Assembly (NCBI GenBank): GCA_021163805.1
Contig: JAGGTL010000059.1
Span: 1-12,521, forward strand
Reading direction: 5' to 3'
Length of the DNA stretch: 12,521 nt
DNA from: Candidatus Aenigmatarchaeota archaeon
Lineage (GTDB): Archaea; Aenigmatarchaeota; Aenigmatarchaeia; QMZS01
Made by a program: the position numbers and the translations under genes. This document shows, piece after piece, positions 1 to 5,658 of the stretch; position 1 is the stretch's first letter; the number at the start of each line of letters is the position of its first letter. The notes under the pieces are model-generated. The model made no database searches and was not told the origin of the DNA. It worked only from the letters and a program-made list of their open reading frames with translations.

Positions 1-1203
1 CTAACGGATGAAGTTCCTTGGGACTTCAGTTTAGATAACAATTCTTTGACTGTGATATTGGAGAAATACAACCCCTACTCAAAAACTGATGTTACAAATA
101 ATGTAACAATAATTATTAAGGATTTGCCCGGGCAAAACAACACAAAAATTGAAATAAACTGTTCAAATACAAGTTTATGCTTTGGAAACTACTTGCAGGA
201 GAATGACACAATCATTTTAAACTATTTAATAAATTCAAGCGAATTGGGAGCACAGGAAAATAGGACAACAGAAACTTTTGGCGAGATATCAGATATAAAC
301 TCAAATTCAAAAAACAGAACTATTAATACGACAATTTCTGTGGCTAACATCGTTTTGAGAGGATATAAAGATTTGACCGTTGACTTGTCAAATCCGCAGA
401 ATATAACAGCAAGCATTATTGTTAAAGCAATTGGAGGTTCATTGGAAAACATTACTCTGGTGGATTATCTTCCGGAAGGTGCAACAATATATAATAGACA
501 GATATATTGGTTTAATGGAACCTATAATGAATTAACAGAAGGAGATGATTTTAATGTTACGATAGCTAATGTTACTCTGCCGGAAGGATATTTGGGAAAA
601 TCATATCAATATAATTTTACCGCGACAGGAACAATCTGGCCGGGTTATCTGCAAGATAACGAATCTATAATTATTAATTATACTTTCGTGGTTCTGGGCG
701 GAGGTCATTGGGACCTTCCAGCAATAATTTCTGGTTATGATCCTTCCTATCAAAAACATATTAAAACAGAAATGTATGCGGATGCAAATATCCCGAGTTT
801 CGATGTTGAACTAAAAATGTATACCCATACTGTTAAACCCGGCGAATATGTCAGAGCTCTGCTGGAACTTACCAATGTCGGCGGTCCCAGAGCAAAAGTT
901 GATGTTGAAATAACCTATTCCGTAAAAACTATGGAAGGCAAATTAATAGTGGAAGGAACAAAAACCATAGCCGTTGTTGAAGAAAAAAAAGAAGATTTAG
1001 AATTGTTGTTGCCCGAAGATATTAAACCGGGAATTTATACTTTCGAAAGTTTTGTAACATATACGAAAAGAGAAGCGATAGCAACCGAAAATTTTATAGT
1101 TAAGAAAGAACAAATACCCGGTTTCTTAAATCAATATATAATTTACATAATCTTAATAATTTTCACATTTCTCGGCTGGTTTATTCCATTTAAGAAAAAA
1201 TAA
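1..1203 (+). CDS. Membrane-anchored, sequon-rich surface protein, C-terminal part (5' end outside window)
   Basis: The frame is open from the first base of the window, so the start lies upstream; 400 residues are visible. The sequence is beta-rich. About 18 N-x-S/T sequons lie in the first ~225 visible residues and none in the rest. A stretch around residues 120-150 (NPQNITASIIVKAIGGSLEN...DYLPEG) resembles DUF11-type surface repeats. Residues ~255-365 look like a CARDB-like Ig fold (VKPGEYVRALLELTNVGG). A single hydrophobic helix near residues 375-396 followed by three lysines is a typical C-terminal membrane anchor with the bulk outside the cell. It is probably an S-layer-like or envelope glycoprotein; I do not recognise a specific family. 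A small winged-helix gene starts one base after its stop, so the two are probably co-transcribed. Confidence 0.75.
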   Translation, partial: LTDEVPWDFSLDNNSLTVILEKYNPYSKTDVTNNVTIIIKDLPGQNNTKIEINCSNTSLCFGNYLQENDTIILNYLINSSELGAQENRTTETFGEISDINSNSKNRTINTTISVANIVLRGYKDLTVDLSNPQNITASIIVKAIGGSLENITLVDYLPEGATIYNRQIYWFNGTYNELTEGDDFNVTIANVTLPEGYLGKSYQYNFTATGTIWPGYLQDNESIIINYTFVVLGGGHWDLPAIISGYDPSYQKHIKTEMYADANIPSFDVELKMYTHTVKPGEYVRALLELTNVGGPRAKVDVEITYSVKTMEGKLIVEGTKTIAVVEEKKEDLELLLPEDIKPGIYTFESFVTYTKREAIATENFIVKKEQIPGFLNQYIIYIILIIFTFLGWFIPFKKK

Positions 1204-1204
1204 T

Positions 1205-1411
1205 ATGCAAATCGAAAAAAAAGTTGTTGACATACTAAAAAAAGACAGAGAGGGACTCACAATATCGGATATGGCAAATAAACTCAAAGTTCACCGGCAC
1301 ACTCTGACAAAGTATATATACAGATTGCAGGGAGAAGGAAAGATTAAAATAAGGGAAATAGGAAGAGCGAAACTCTGCTATCTAAACAATAAAAGAGGAA
1401 ACGCCCGATAG
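1205..1411 (+). CDS. Small winged helix-turn-helix DNA-binding protein
   Basis: This 68-residue protein has a helix-turn-helix at about residues 18-43 (LTISDMANKLKVHRHTLTKY) and a basic wing at 46-62 ending in KLCYLNN. The pattern is that of ArsR/MarR-like single-domain archaeal regulators. It probably binds DNA as a dimer; the ligand or target is unknown. The ATG sits one base after the stop of the surface-protein gene with no Shine-Dalgarno of its own, which suggests translational coupling and makes control of the surface-protein operon a reasonable inference. No metal-binding cysteine cluster is present (only one Cys). Confidence 0.75.
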   Translation: MQIEKKVVDILKKDREGLTISDMANKLKVHRHTLTKYIYRLQGEGKIKIREIGRAKLCYLNNKRGNAR

Positions 1412-1464
1412 AGAACGGAATTTCGAGAGATATTCCTTTATATATCTGATGATCTAAATATATC

Positions 1465-1470
1465 TTTTTT
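1465..1470 (+). terminator. Oligo-T run, possible archaeal terminator
   Basis: A run of six T follows the winged-helix gene by ~54 bases, in the convergent gap before the ferredoxin stop. Archaeal RNA polymerase can stop at oligo-T runs without a hairpin. A weak GGAAT...ATTCC inverted repeat (1418-1437) lies upstream. Composition is AT-rich here, so the call is tentative. Confidence 0.3.
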
Positions 1471-1482
1471 GCTACAATGATA

Positions 1483-1665
1483 TTAGTTTTGCTTCTTTTT
1501 AATCTTTATAGCCCCAACAGGACAAAATTTCTCACAAATTCCGCATTCAATGCATTTTTTTTCATCTCTGACAATTCCATGTTCGGTTAATTCAAGAGCG
1601 TTATTTGGGCAGACAGAAACACAGCCCCCGCATCTTAAACATTTATCTTTATTCCATTTAAACAT
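1483..1665 (-). CDS. 2[4Fe-4S] ferredoxin
   Basis: The 60-residue protein contains two CxxCxxCxxxCP clusters: Cys9/12/15/19 and Cys38/41/44/48, each followed by proline. This is the classical bacterial/archaeal dicluster ferredoxin fold, a soluble low-potential electron carrier for oxidoreductases. The length is the family minimum with no extra domain, so a stand-alone electron carrier is more likely than an enzyme subunit. The start is the ATG at the high-coordinate end. Its gene is divergent from the PDCD5 gene with only 25 bases between the starts, so the two promoters must overlap. The partner enzyme is not in the window. Confidence 0.93.
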   Translation of the reverse strand: MFKWNKDKCLRCGGCVSVCPNNALELTEHGIVRDEKKCIECGICEKFCPVGAIKIKKKQN

Positions 1666-1690
1666 TATTTAATTATTAAATTATTTCTTT

Positions 1691-1969
1691 ATGGTGGATA
1701 TGTGGGATCAATACAATATGCAACAGGAACAGTTAAGACAACTGGAGGAAATGAAAGCGAGAATTCTATCCGAATGTCTTACAAAAGAGGCAAGAGAAAG
1801 ATTGTCAAATGTGAGAATTGCGAATCCTCAACTTGCGGAACAGATAGAATTATATCTAATCCAAATTTATCAGCAGGGTCAGATTAAAGATCCAATTTCA
1901 GATAGTCAATTAAAAGAACTGTTATTAACTCTCACAAAAAAGAAAGAGACAAAGATTATCCGGAAATAA
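1691..1969 (+). CDS. PDCD5-family DNA-binding protein
   Basis: This 92-residue protein has the family layout: a charged, Gln-rich N-terminal helix (DQYNMQQEQLRQLEEMKA), a central three-helix core with LTKEARERLSNVRIANPQLAEQIE, then QIYQQGQIKDPISDSQLKELL, and a lysine-rich tail. These match the PDCD5/TFAR19 family, small proteins found throughout archaea and thought to bind DNA or chaperone-type partners; the role in archaea is not settled. The first ATG (1691) is used, but an ATG at 1700 is also possible. It is encoded in the neighbourhood of eL39, as is common in archaea. No Shine-Dalgarno is visible, which fits a leaderless message. Confidence 0.9.
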   Translation: MVDMWDQYNMQQEQLRQLEEMKARILSECLTKEARERLSNVRIANPQLAEQIELYLIQIYQQGQIKDPISDSQLKELLLTLTKKKETKIIRK

Positions 1970-2050
1970 TTGATAAAATTTTCGAAGATAATAAAAGATG
2001 GCAGATATTTATTTTTACGAAATGGTACCCCCGTGGAAAGAATTGCCTTT

Positions 2051-2401
2051 TTAGATGAATTCAATTTTGGAATCAATTTTAATTCTTTTTCTCGCATCTA
2101 ATTCGAGCGCATATTTGCACTTCTTTCTAGGGCAATAGGTTTTCCACGTTTTGGGATTAAAGGAAATTGGCGGGACTTCTTCGATTAAATCAACTATTTT
2201 TTTGTTTCTGTCCAAAAAGACCAAATTCAAGGGATATCTCATAAAAAGCGTCCAGATTTTTGGTTTTCTCTCCTTTCTGAACTCCAGAAGCGCATTTCCG
2301 TCTTTTCTGAACATCAAACCCAAAATTAACTGGAAGGCTGTCCTGAAGTGAAAAGCCTCAATCTTTGAATTTCCGAGAATTATTTTTATTTTATCCGGCA
2401 T
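2051..2401 (-). CDS. DUF192 family protein
   Basis: The 116-residue protein shows the DUF192 (PF02643) pattern: FRTAFQLILGLMFRKD at about 20-35, a central hydrophobic-aromatic stretch (WTLFMRYPLNLVFLDRNKKIVDL) corresponding to the WM..T..PLDivFlD core, then a proline-rich loop and a final ALELDA strand. The family is widespread in bacteria and archaea with no established biochemical role. There is no signal peptide or lipobox here, so it appears cytoplasmic, unlike many bacterial members. It carries two extra cysteines (TYCPRKKCKYAL). It is convergent with the PDCD5 gene and divergent from eL39. A TATA-like stretch, TTTTATAAAA, lies ~20 bases upstream of its start. Confidence 0.85.
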   Translation of the reverse strand: MPDKIKIILGNSKIEAFHFRTAFQLILGLMFRKDGNALLEFRKERKPKIWTLFMRYPLNLVFLDRNKKIVDLIEEVPPISFNPKTWKTYCPRKKCKYALELDARKRIKIDSKIEFI

Positions 2402-2605
2402 AATGGTTGTTTGATATTTTTTATAAAATTATTTTTCATAATTTTTTAAAAAGAAAAATCGGATATTAACTGCTTCGATTTTTAATCTTCTGCTTTTTGT
2501 TGCGAAAAATACGGGACAATCTGATTTTGCAGTTTTTTAGACAAAGAGAGGACATTTTTCTCTAAAAATGCGAAATATTTATTAAATTTAATCAATAAAA
2601 GATTT
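2402..2605. other. Divergent intergenic region with hairpin, no gene seen
   Basis: These ~200 bases separate the starts of the DUF192 gene and eL39. They hold a TATA-like site for each gene and an 8-bp perfect inverted repeat (AAAAATCG at 2454-2461, CGATTTTT at 2476-2483; loop of 14). I see no convincing open frame: a minus-strand frame over 2482-2763 is antisense to eL39 and has no start in its outer part. A small RNA is possible but not shown. Confidence 0.4.
2573..2590 (+). promoter_or_regulatory. TATA-like box for eL39
   Basis: The AT-only stretch aaatatttattaaattta ends 15 bases before the eL39 ATG and is centred about 25 bases upstream. That spacing fits an archaeal TATA box serving a leaderless transcript. 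There is no Shine-Dalgarno before the ATG, which agrees. Confidence 0.45.
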
Positions 2606-2770
2606 ATGGGAAGTAAAAAGACTCTGGAGAAAAAACTGAAACTTATTTCGGTTTCAAAAAGACCTGCTCCAAGATGGGCGGATATAAAGAAATTTGGATT
2701 AAAGAGGGCAAGAACCAGAAGAATCCGAACAAATACCAAAAACTGGAGGAGAAGCAAATACAAAATATAA
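2606..2770 (+). CDS. rpl39e: Large-subunit ribosomal protein eL39 (L39e)
   Basis: ATG at 2606 opens a 54-codon gene ending TAA at 2770. The protein begins MGSKKTLEKKLKL and has the family's conserved parts: KRPAPRW in the middle, then an arginine-rich RTRRIRTNTKNWRRSK at the end. eL39 is a very short, highly basic protein found only in archaea and eukaryotes; it lines the ribosomal exit tunnel. Its length (54) is normal for the family. It is preceded by a good TATA-like box and no Shine-Dalgarno. In many archaea eL39 is followed by eL31; here it is followed by eS1 40 bases downstream, which has its own TATA-like site. Confidence 0.95.
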   Translation: MGSKKTLEKKLKLISVSKRPAPRWADIKKFGLKRARTRRIRTNTKNWRRSKYKI

Positions 2771-2785
2771 TCTTAAATAATGCTT

Positions 2786-2795
2786 CTTAAATTTA
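2786..2795 (+). promoter_or_regulatory. TATA-like box for eS1
   Basis: cttaaattta is centred about 20 bases before the eS1 ATG at 2811, close to the spacing of a leaderless archaeal promoter. No Shine-Dalgarno is present. Read-through from eL39 is an alternative. Confidence 0.35.
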
Positions 2796-2810
2796 TTATC
2801 AATTAAATAA

Positions 2811-3356
2811 ATGAAAGGCAAAATAAAAAAGGAATACGAGATAATCTTACCAAAAATTTTTGGAGAGAAAGTTATAGGCAAAACAATGGCGGATAAGCCA
2901 GACAAAGTAATTGGCAGAAAATTTTCTGTATATTTTAGAGATGTAGATAAAAAAACACAAAAATATTATTACAAATTTTATTTTAAAATCAATAAAGTTG
3001 AAAATGACAGAGCATTAACAACCATTGCGGGACATGAAGTTTCAAGAAGTTTTATATCGAGAAATGTGAAAAAATTCTCCACAAGGATAGATGGATATAT
3101 AAAAGAAGAAACAAAAGATGGCAAAAAACTGATTTTAAAACCCATAGTAGTGACGGCAAAAAATGTCCAGACAAGTATTGCGAAAAATATTAGAAAAAAA
3201 ATGGAAAATTTTTTGGAATTATTTATTTCCGGAAATAATTTTGAGCAAATTATAAATAAAATTTTAAGTGATGAATTGCAGAGAGATGCAAAAAAGATAT
3301 TGAATACTATTTATCCGATAAGTGTTGTTGAAATAAGGAAAAGTGAAGTAAAATAA
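2811..3356 (+). CDS. rps3ae: Small-subunit ribosomal protein eS1 (S3Ae)
   Basis: The 181-residue protein matches eS1/S3Ae along its length: IILPKIFGEKVIGKTMADKPDKVIGR near the N-terminus, a KYYYKFYFKINKVE strand, GHEVSRSFISRNVKKFSTRID in the middle, and a C-terminal IYPISVVEIRKSEV, which corresponds to the conserved iYP...VEIRK end. It binds the small ribosomal subunit platform near the mRNA exit and is restricted to archaea and eukaryotes. The length is slightly short compared with the usual ~195-210 archaeal residues because the N-terminal basic tail is reduced. The stop is only two bases from the convergent stop of the neighbouring minD-like gene. Confidence 0.93.
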   Translation: MKGKIKKEYEIILPKIFGEKVIGKTMADKPDKVIGRKFSVYFRDVDKKTQKYYYKFYFKINKVENDRALTTIAGHEVSRSFISRNVKKFSTRIDGYIKEETKDGKKLILKPIVVTAKNVQTSIAKNIRKKMENFLELFISGNNFEQIINKILSDELQRDAKKILNTIYPISVVEIRKSEVK

Positions 3357-3358
3357 GA

Positions 3359-4108
3359 TTAAAACAATCTGCGGTACCACGGTATTTTAAATTCTTTTCC
3401 GGCTAACTTTGCCGCTATACTTTTTATTTTTAAACTTGCTTTTGAATTTGGTTTGTGATGAATAATTGGAATTCTCCTTGCTGATGCATATCTAACATTT
3501 TCGTCATGCGGGATTGCTCCTAGAATCGCGGTCTCGCCCAGCATAGTCATAATATGATCTTTTTTTGGTTCGTATTTTTTGTTCTTAACCATATTTATAA
3601 TACTGCCAAGATACTTCTTTTTATATTTTTCTACCAATTTAATTGATTTCAGCAAATCTGTCAGAGCTGATAGATCTGGGATAGTAATTCCAATAACTTC
3701 ATCTGAAGATTTCAAAACAGATAAAGATTCTTTTCCAAGTCCGGGAGCGCCATCTATTAAAATAAAATCCAATTTTCCAATTAAATTTCTTAGAGTTGAA
3801 GAGAGATACTCTGGATCTACTCCTCTCAGGTCATTTAAGTTTATTGAAGCGGGGATGATTTTCAAACCACTTGGCAAAACATGCATAACATCATACACAT
3901 CTACTTTTCCCTTTAAAACATCATGCAGAGTAGTTGGATACAGAGGAATTCCCGCATGAATTCCCAAATTGGGCGTTGTAAGATTTCCGTCTACGATCAA
4001 AGTATTTTTTCCAAAATCATTCAAAGCAGTGCCTAAATTAAATGTTAATGTCGTTTTGCCAACACCTCCCTTTCCAGAAAGAATACCAATTACTTTGGTT
4101 TCTACCAT
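3359..4108 (-). CDS. MinD/ParA-like P-loop ATPase (copy 1)
   Basis: This 249-residue protein begins with a deviant Walker A loop, GKGGVGKTT (residues 12-20, signature Lys13), then IVDGNLTTPNLG (Asp40) and a Walker B, FILIDGAPG (Asp119). This is the MinD/ParA/Mrp class of dimerising ATPases that position cellular machinery. A segment PSGLKIIPASINLNDLRGVD (79-98) is shared almost unchanged with the second copy at 9784-10548, so they are paralogs. The C-terminus ends in an aromatic-basic tail (FKIPWYRRLF) that could act as a weak membrane anchor, as in bacterial MinD. It starts 22 bases downstream of the tRNA-Trp gene on the same strand and may be co-transcribed with it. Whether it acts in division, envelope or polymer placement cannot be told. 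Confidence 0.88.
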   Translation of the reverse strand: MVETKVIGILSGKGGVGKTTLTFNLGTALNDFGKNTLIVDGNLTTPNLGIHAGIPLYPTTLHDVLKGKVDVYDVMHVLPSGLKIIPASINLNDLRGVDPEYLSSTLRNLIGKLDFILIDGAPGLGKESLSVLKSSDEVIGITIPDLSALTDLLKSIKLVEKYKKKYLGSIINMVKNKKYEPKKDHIMTMLGETAILGAIPHDENVRYASARRIPIIHHKPNSKASLKIKSIAAKLAGKEFKIPWYRRLF

Positions 4109-4130
4109 AATAATTAGTTATTTATAAAAG

Positions 4131-4303
4131 TGGGGTTGCGGGGATTCGAACCCCAATTAACTGGTTTCTTTTTAAATCATCTGCCATAAAAGCATCAAAA
4201 CTCCATTCTTAAGCATATCGAGCCAAAGGCAAAGATATGATAAATGACGGAACTATCTACAGTTCCTCTGGAGCCAGTCGTGCTACCATTACACCACAAC
4301 CCC
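4131..4303 (-). tRNA. tRNA-Trp (anticodon CCA) with a ~102-nt intron
   Basis: Read on the minus strand, the acceptor stem GGGGTTG pairs with CAACCCC, followed by discriminator A and no encoded CCA. D arm: GTGT...GCAC with AATGGTA loop. The anticodon stem ACTGG pairs with CCAGT, and the T arm is GGGG-TTCGAAT-CCCC. The 5' exon reads CT-CCA-G after the stem, so the anticodon is CCA for any intron position in the loop that leaves U33 in place. Exons then span about 4268-4303 and 4131-4165, leaving 4166-4267 as intron; mature length is ~71 nt. Introns in tRNA-Trp are common in archaea. I cannot see a canonical bulge-helix-bulge at the usual 37/38 site, so the exact splice points are uncertain. Confidence 0.85.
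4166..4267 (-). other. tRNA-Trp intron with two internal hairpins
   Basis: The intron is AT-rich and structured. One perfect 6-bp hairpin (GGAACT-6 nt-AGTTCC, 4249-4266) sits next to the 5' splice side. A second (CATATC at 4214-4219 with GATATG at 4234-4239, inner GCC/GGC) follows. The triplet run complementary to the anticodon loop, TGGAG, lies mid-intron at 4201-4205 rather than near the 3' splice site. No box D (CTGA) is present, so it is not an obvious C/D guide RNA as in many euryarchaeal tRNA-Trp introns. Boundaries assume the usual 37/38 position. Confidence 0.55.
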
Positions 4304-4339
4304 ATAAAAATGTATTAATTTTAAGATATAGTAAATTAT
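4304..4339. promoter_or_regulatory. Shared divergent tRNA promoter region
   Basis: Only 36 AT-rich bases separate the 5' ends of tRNA-Trp (-) and tRNA-Gly (+). For tRNA-Trp a TATA-like CTATATCTTAAA (minus strand, ~4319-4330) is at the right distance; for tRNA-Gly tattaatttt (~4311-4320) is. The two promoters therefore overlap. Assignment is by spacing only. Confidence 0.4.
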
Positions 4340-4412
4340 GCGCTGGTGGTCTAGTTGGTTATGATATGGGCTTGCCAAGCCTATGACTCGGGTTCGAATC
4401 CCGACCAGCGCA
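4340..4412 (+). tRNA. tRNA-Gly (anticodon GCC)
   Basis: A 73-nt cloverleaf without an intron: acceptor GCGCTGG pairs with CCAGCGC, discriminator A, no encoded CCA. Anticodon stem TGGGC pairs with GCCTA (one G-T pair), and the loop TTGCCAA gives anticodon GCC. T arm CGGG-TTCGAAT-CCCG is perfect. The D stem is weak (G10-U25 wobble and a U13-U22 mismatch), which is not unusual for glycine tRNAs. The gene ends 7 bases before the convergent glycosyltransferase stop. Confidence 0.95.
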
Positions 4413-4419
4413 GGATTAA

Positions 4420-5655
4420 TTAGTTCTTTGCAATTTTTTCATAAAGAAACATGGTGTTTCTTGCAAGCACCTCCAGATTAAATGTTTTTTCCACCCTCTT
4501 TCTTCCATTCTCTCCCATTTTTTTTGCTCTTTCCGGATTCTTCAAAATTTCCTTTATTCCCCATGCAATATCTTCGGGATTTTTTCCATTGATGTGAATT
4601 CCCGTCTGCTCTTCTCCTTCCGGAATAACCTGTTCTCTAAATCCGGAAATTCCGCTCGCACCAACAACTACCGGCTTTTTCATAGCCATAGCTTCTAAAG
4701 ATACTATGCCAAAAGGTTCTGCAAAACTCGGAAAAACGCAAACATCTGACAAAGCATAATGAGCGATTCTTTCTTCCTCAGAAACAAACTCTGATCTGAT
4801 TATAACTTTATCTTCAATATTGAATCTTCTTATCAATTCGACTATACTGTTATATTCTTCGCCCTTGCCCAAAATAATCAATTTTGTGTTGGGAAATTCT
4901 TTCAAAACTAAAGGAAAACTAAAAACTAAATTTTCAACACCTTTGACAAATGTAAGTCTTCCAATAAAGAATACTATTTTTTCTCCCTCTCTTATATTAT
5001 ATTTCCTTTTTAGTTCCTCTACCAATCTCCAGTTTACATTTTCTAATTTGTACTTGTCTGTATCGCAACCATTCCAAACAACATTTATTTTTTCTTGCGG
5101 ATAACCCAAACTTATCAAATGTTCTTTCATAGAATAGGATACCGTAATTATTGAATTGGCTTTTTCTCCCATCTCTTTTTCCAAAGTTTTTATTGTTTGG
5201 CTCCCATCGCCTGTTCTTTGTTGCTCTGTTGAATGTATATGAAAGACAATTGGTAAGTTTAAATTCTGTTTTATTATCAATCCCGCAATAGTTGACAACC
5301 AATCATTTATAACAACCAAATCAAATTTCTTTTTTTTTGAAATTTCATTGATAAATTTCGCAGCAGATAAATAATTATAAGAAAAAATATTGTTAAAAAA
5401 TTTTAAATGCTCTCCCCACTTTTTCAGATCTTCATTTGATATGTAACTTATTGTATTAGTGCCTTCTATAATTTTTGGCCGGTGTAGTTCTATTTTTCCG
5501 GATTTTTCGCTCGTCTTTAAGTTTCCATCATTTAAAGTAAAAACAGTTAGTTCATTCCCAAGTTTTGCAAGTCTTGGAACTATTTGAGAAGCGTAAGTTC
5601 CAAGACCTCCGACCAATAAAGGCGGATATTCCCAGACAAAATAAGCGATTTTCAT
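4420..5655 (-). CDS. GT4/GT5-type glycosyltransferase (glycogen synthase-like)
   Basis: The 411-residue protein is a GT-B fold glycosyltransferase. The N-terminal domain has GGLGTYA (16-22), the acceptor/donor loop found in starch and glycogen synthases, and INDWLSTIAG (116-125). The C-terminal domain has GRLTFVKG (232-239; Arg233 and Lys238 contact donor phosphates in the family) and EPFGIVSLE (313-321), the E-x7-E motif that binds the nucleotide sugar. It likely transfers glucose from ADP- or UDP-glucose to an alpha-glucan in the cytoplasm. The start is the ATG three bases after the stop of the upstream hydrolase gene, so the two form an operon. A second, divergent homologue lies at 7137-8318. 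Sugar donor specificity cannot be read from the sequence; another retaining glucosyltransfer role is possible. Confidence 0.87.
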   Translation of the reverse strand: MKIAYFVWEYPPLLVGGLGTYASQIVPRLAKLGNELTVFTLNDGNLKTSEKSGKIELHRPKIIEGTNTISYISNEDLKKWGEHLKFFNNIFSYNYLSAAKFINEISKKKKFDLVVINDWLSTIAGLIIKQNLNLPIVFHIHSTEQQRTGDGSQTIKTLEKEMGEKANSIITVSYSMKEHLISLGYPQEKINVVWNGCDTDKYKLENVNWRLVEELKRKYNIREGEKIVFFIGRLTFVKGVENLVFSFPLVLKEFPNTKLIILGKGEEYNSIVELIRRFNIEDKVIIRSEFVSEEERIAHYALSDVCVFPSFAEPFGIVSLEAMAMKKPVVVGASGISGFREQVIPEGEEQTGIHINGKNPEDIAWGIKEILKNPERAKKMGENGRKRVEKTFNLEVLARNTMFLYEKIAKN

Positions 5656-5658
5656 AAT

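Noticed and set aside
1906..2056. Open frames running past the PDCD5 stop (in-frame continuation, and another frame with YPEIIDKIFEDNKRWQIF) that look somewhat protein-like.
   Set aside because: No start codon of their own, three frames are open at once because of AT-rich composition, and the PDCD5 tail is complete. They overlap the end of the DUF192 gene.
2482..2763. A 93-codon minus-strand frame rich in Leu and Phe.
   Set aside because: It is antisense to eL39; the only ATG lies within the eL39 gene and the hydrophobicity is the shadow of Lys/Arg codons.
3579..3959. A 126-codon plus-strand frame opposite the first minD-like gene.
   Set aside because: It is exactly antisense to a well-supported ATPase gene, has low-complexity hydrophobic content and no recognisable motif.
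4166..4267. Box C/D guide RNA in the tRNA-Trp intron, as in euryarchaea.
   Set aside because: A C-like GATGAT is near the 3' end and TTGATGC occurs mid-intron, but no CTGA box D is present in any position and the order of boxes is wrong.
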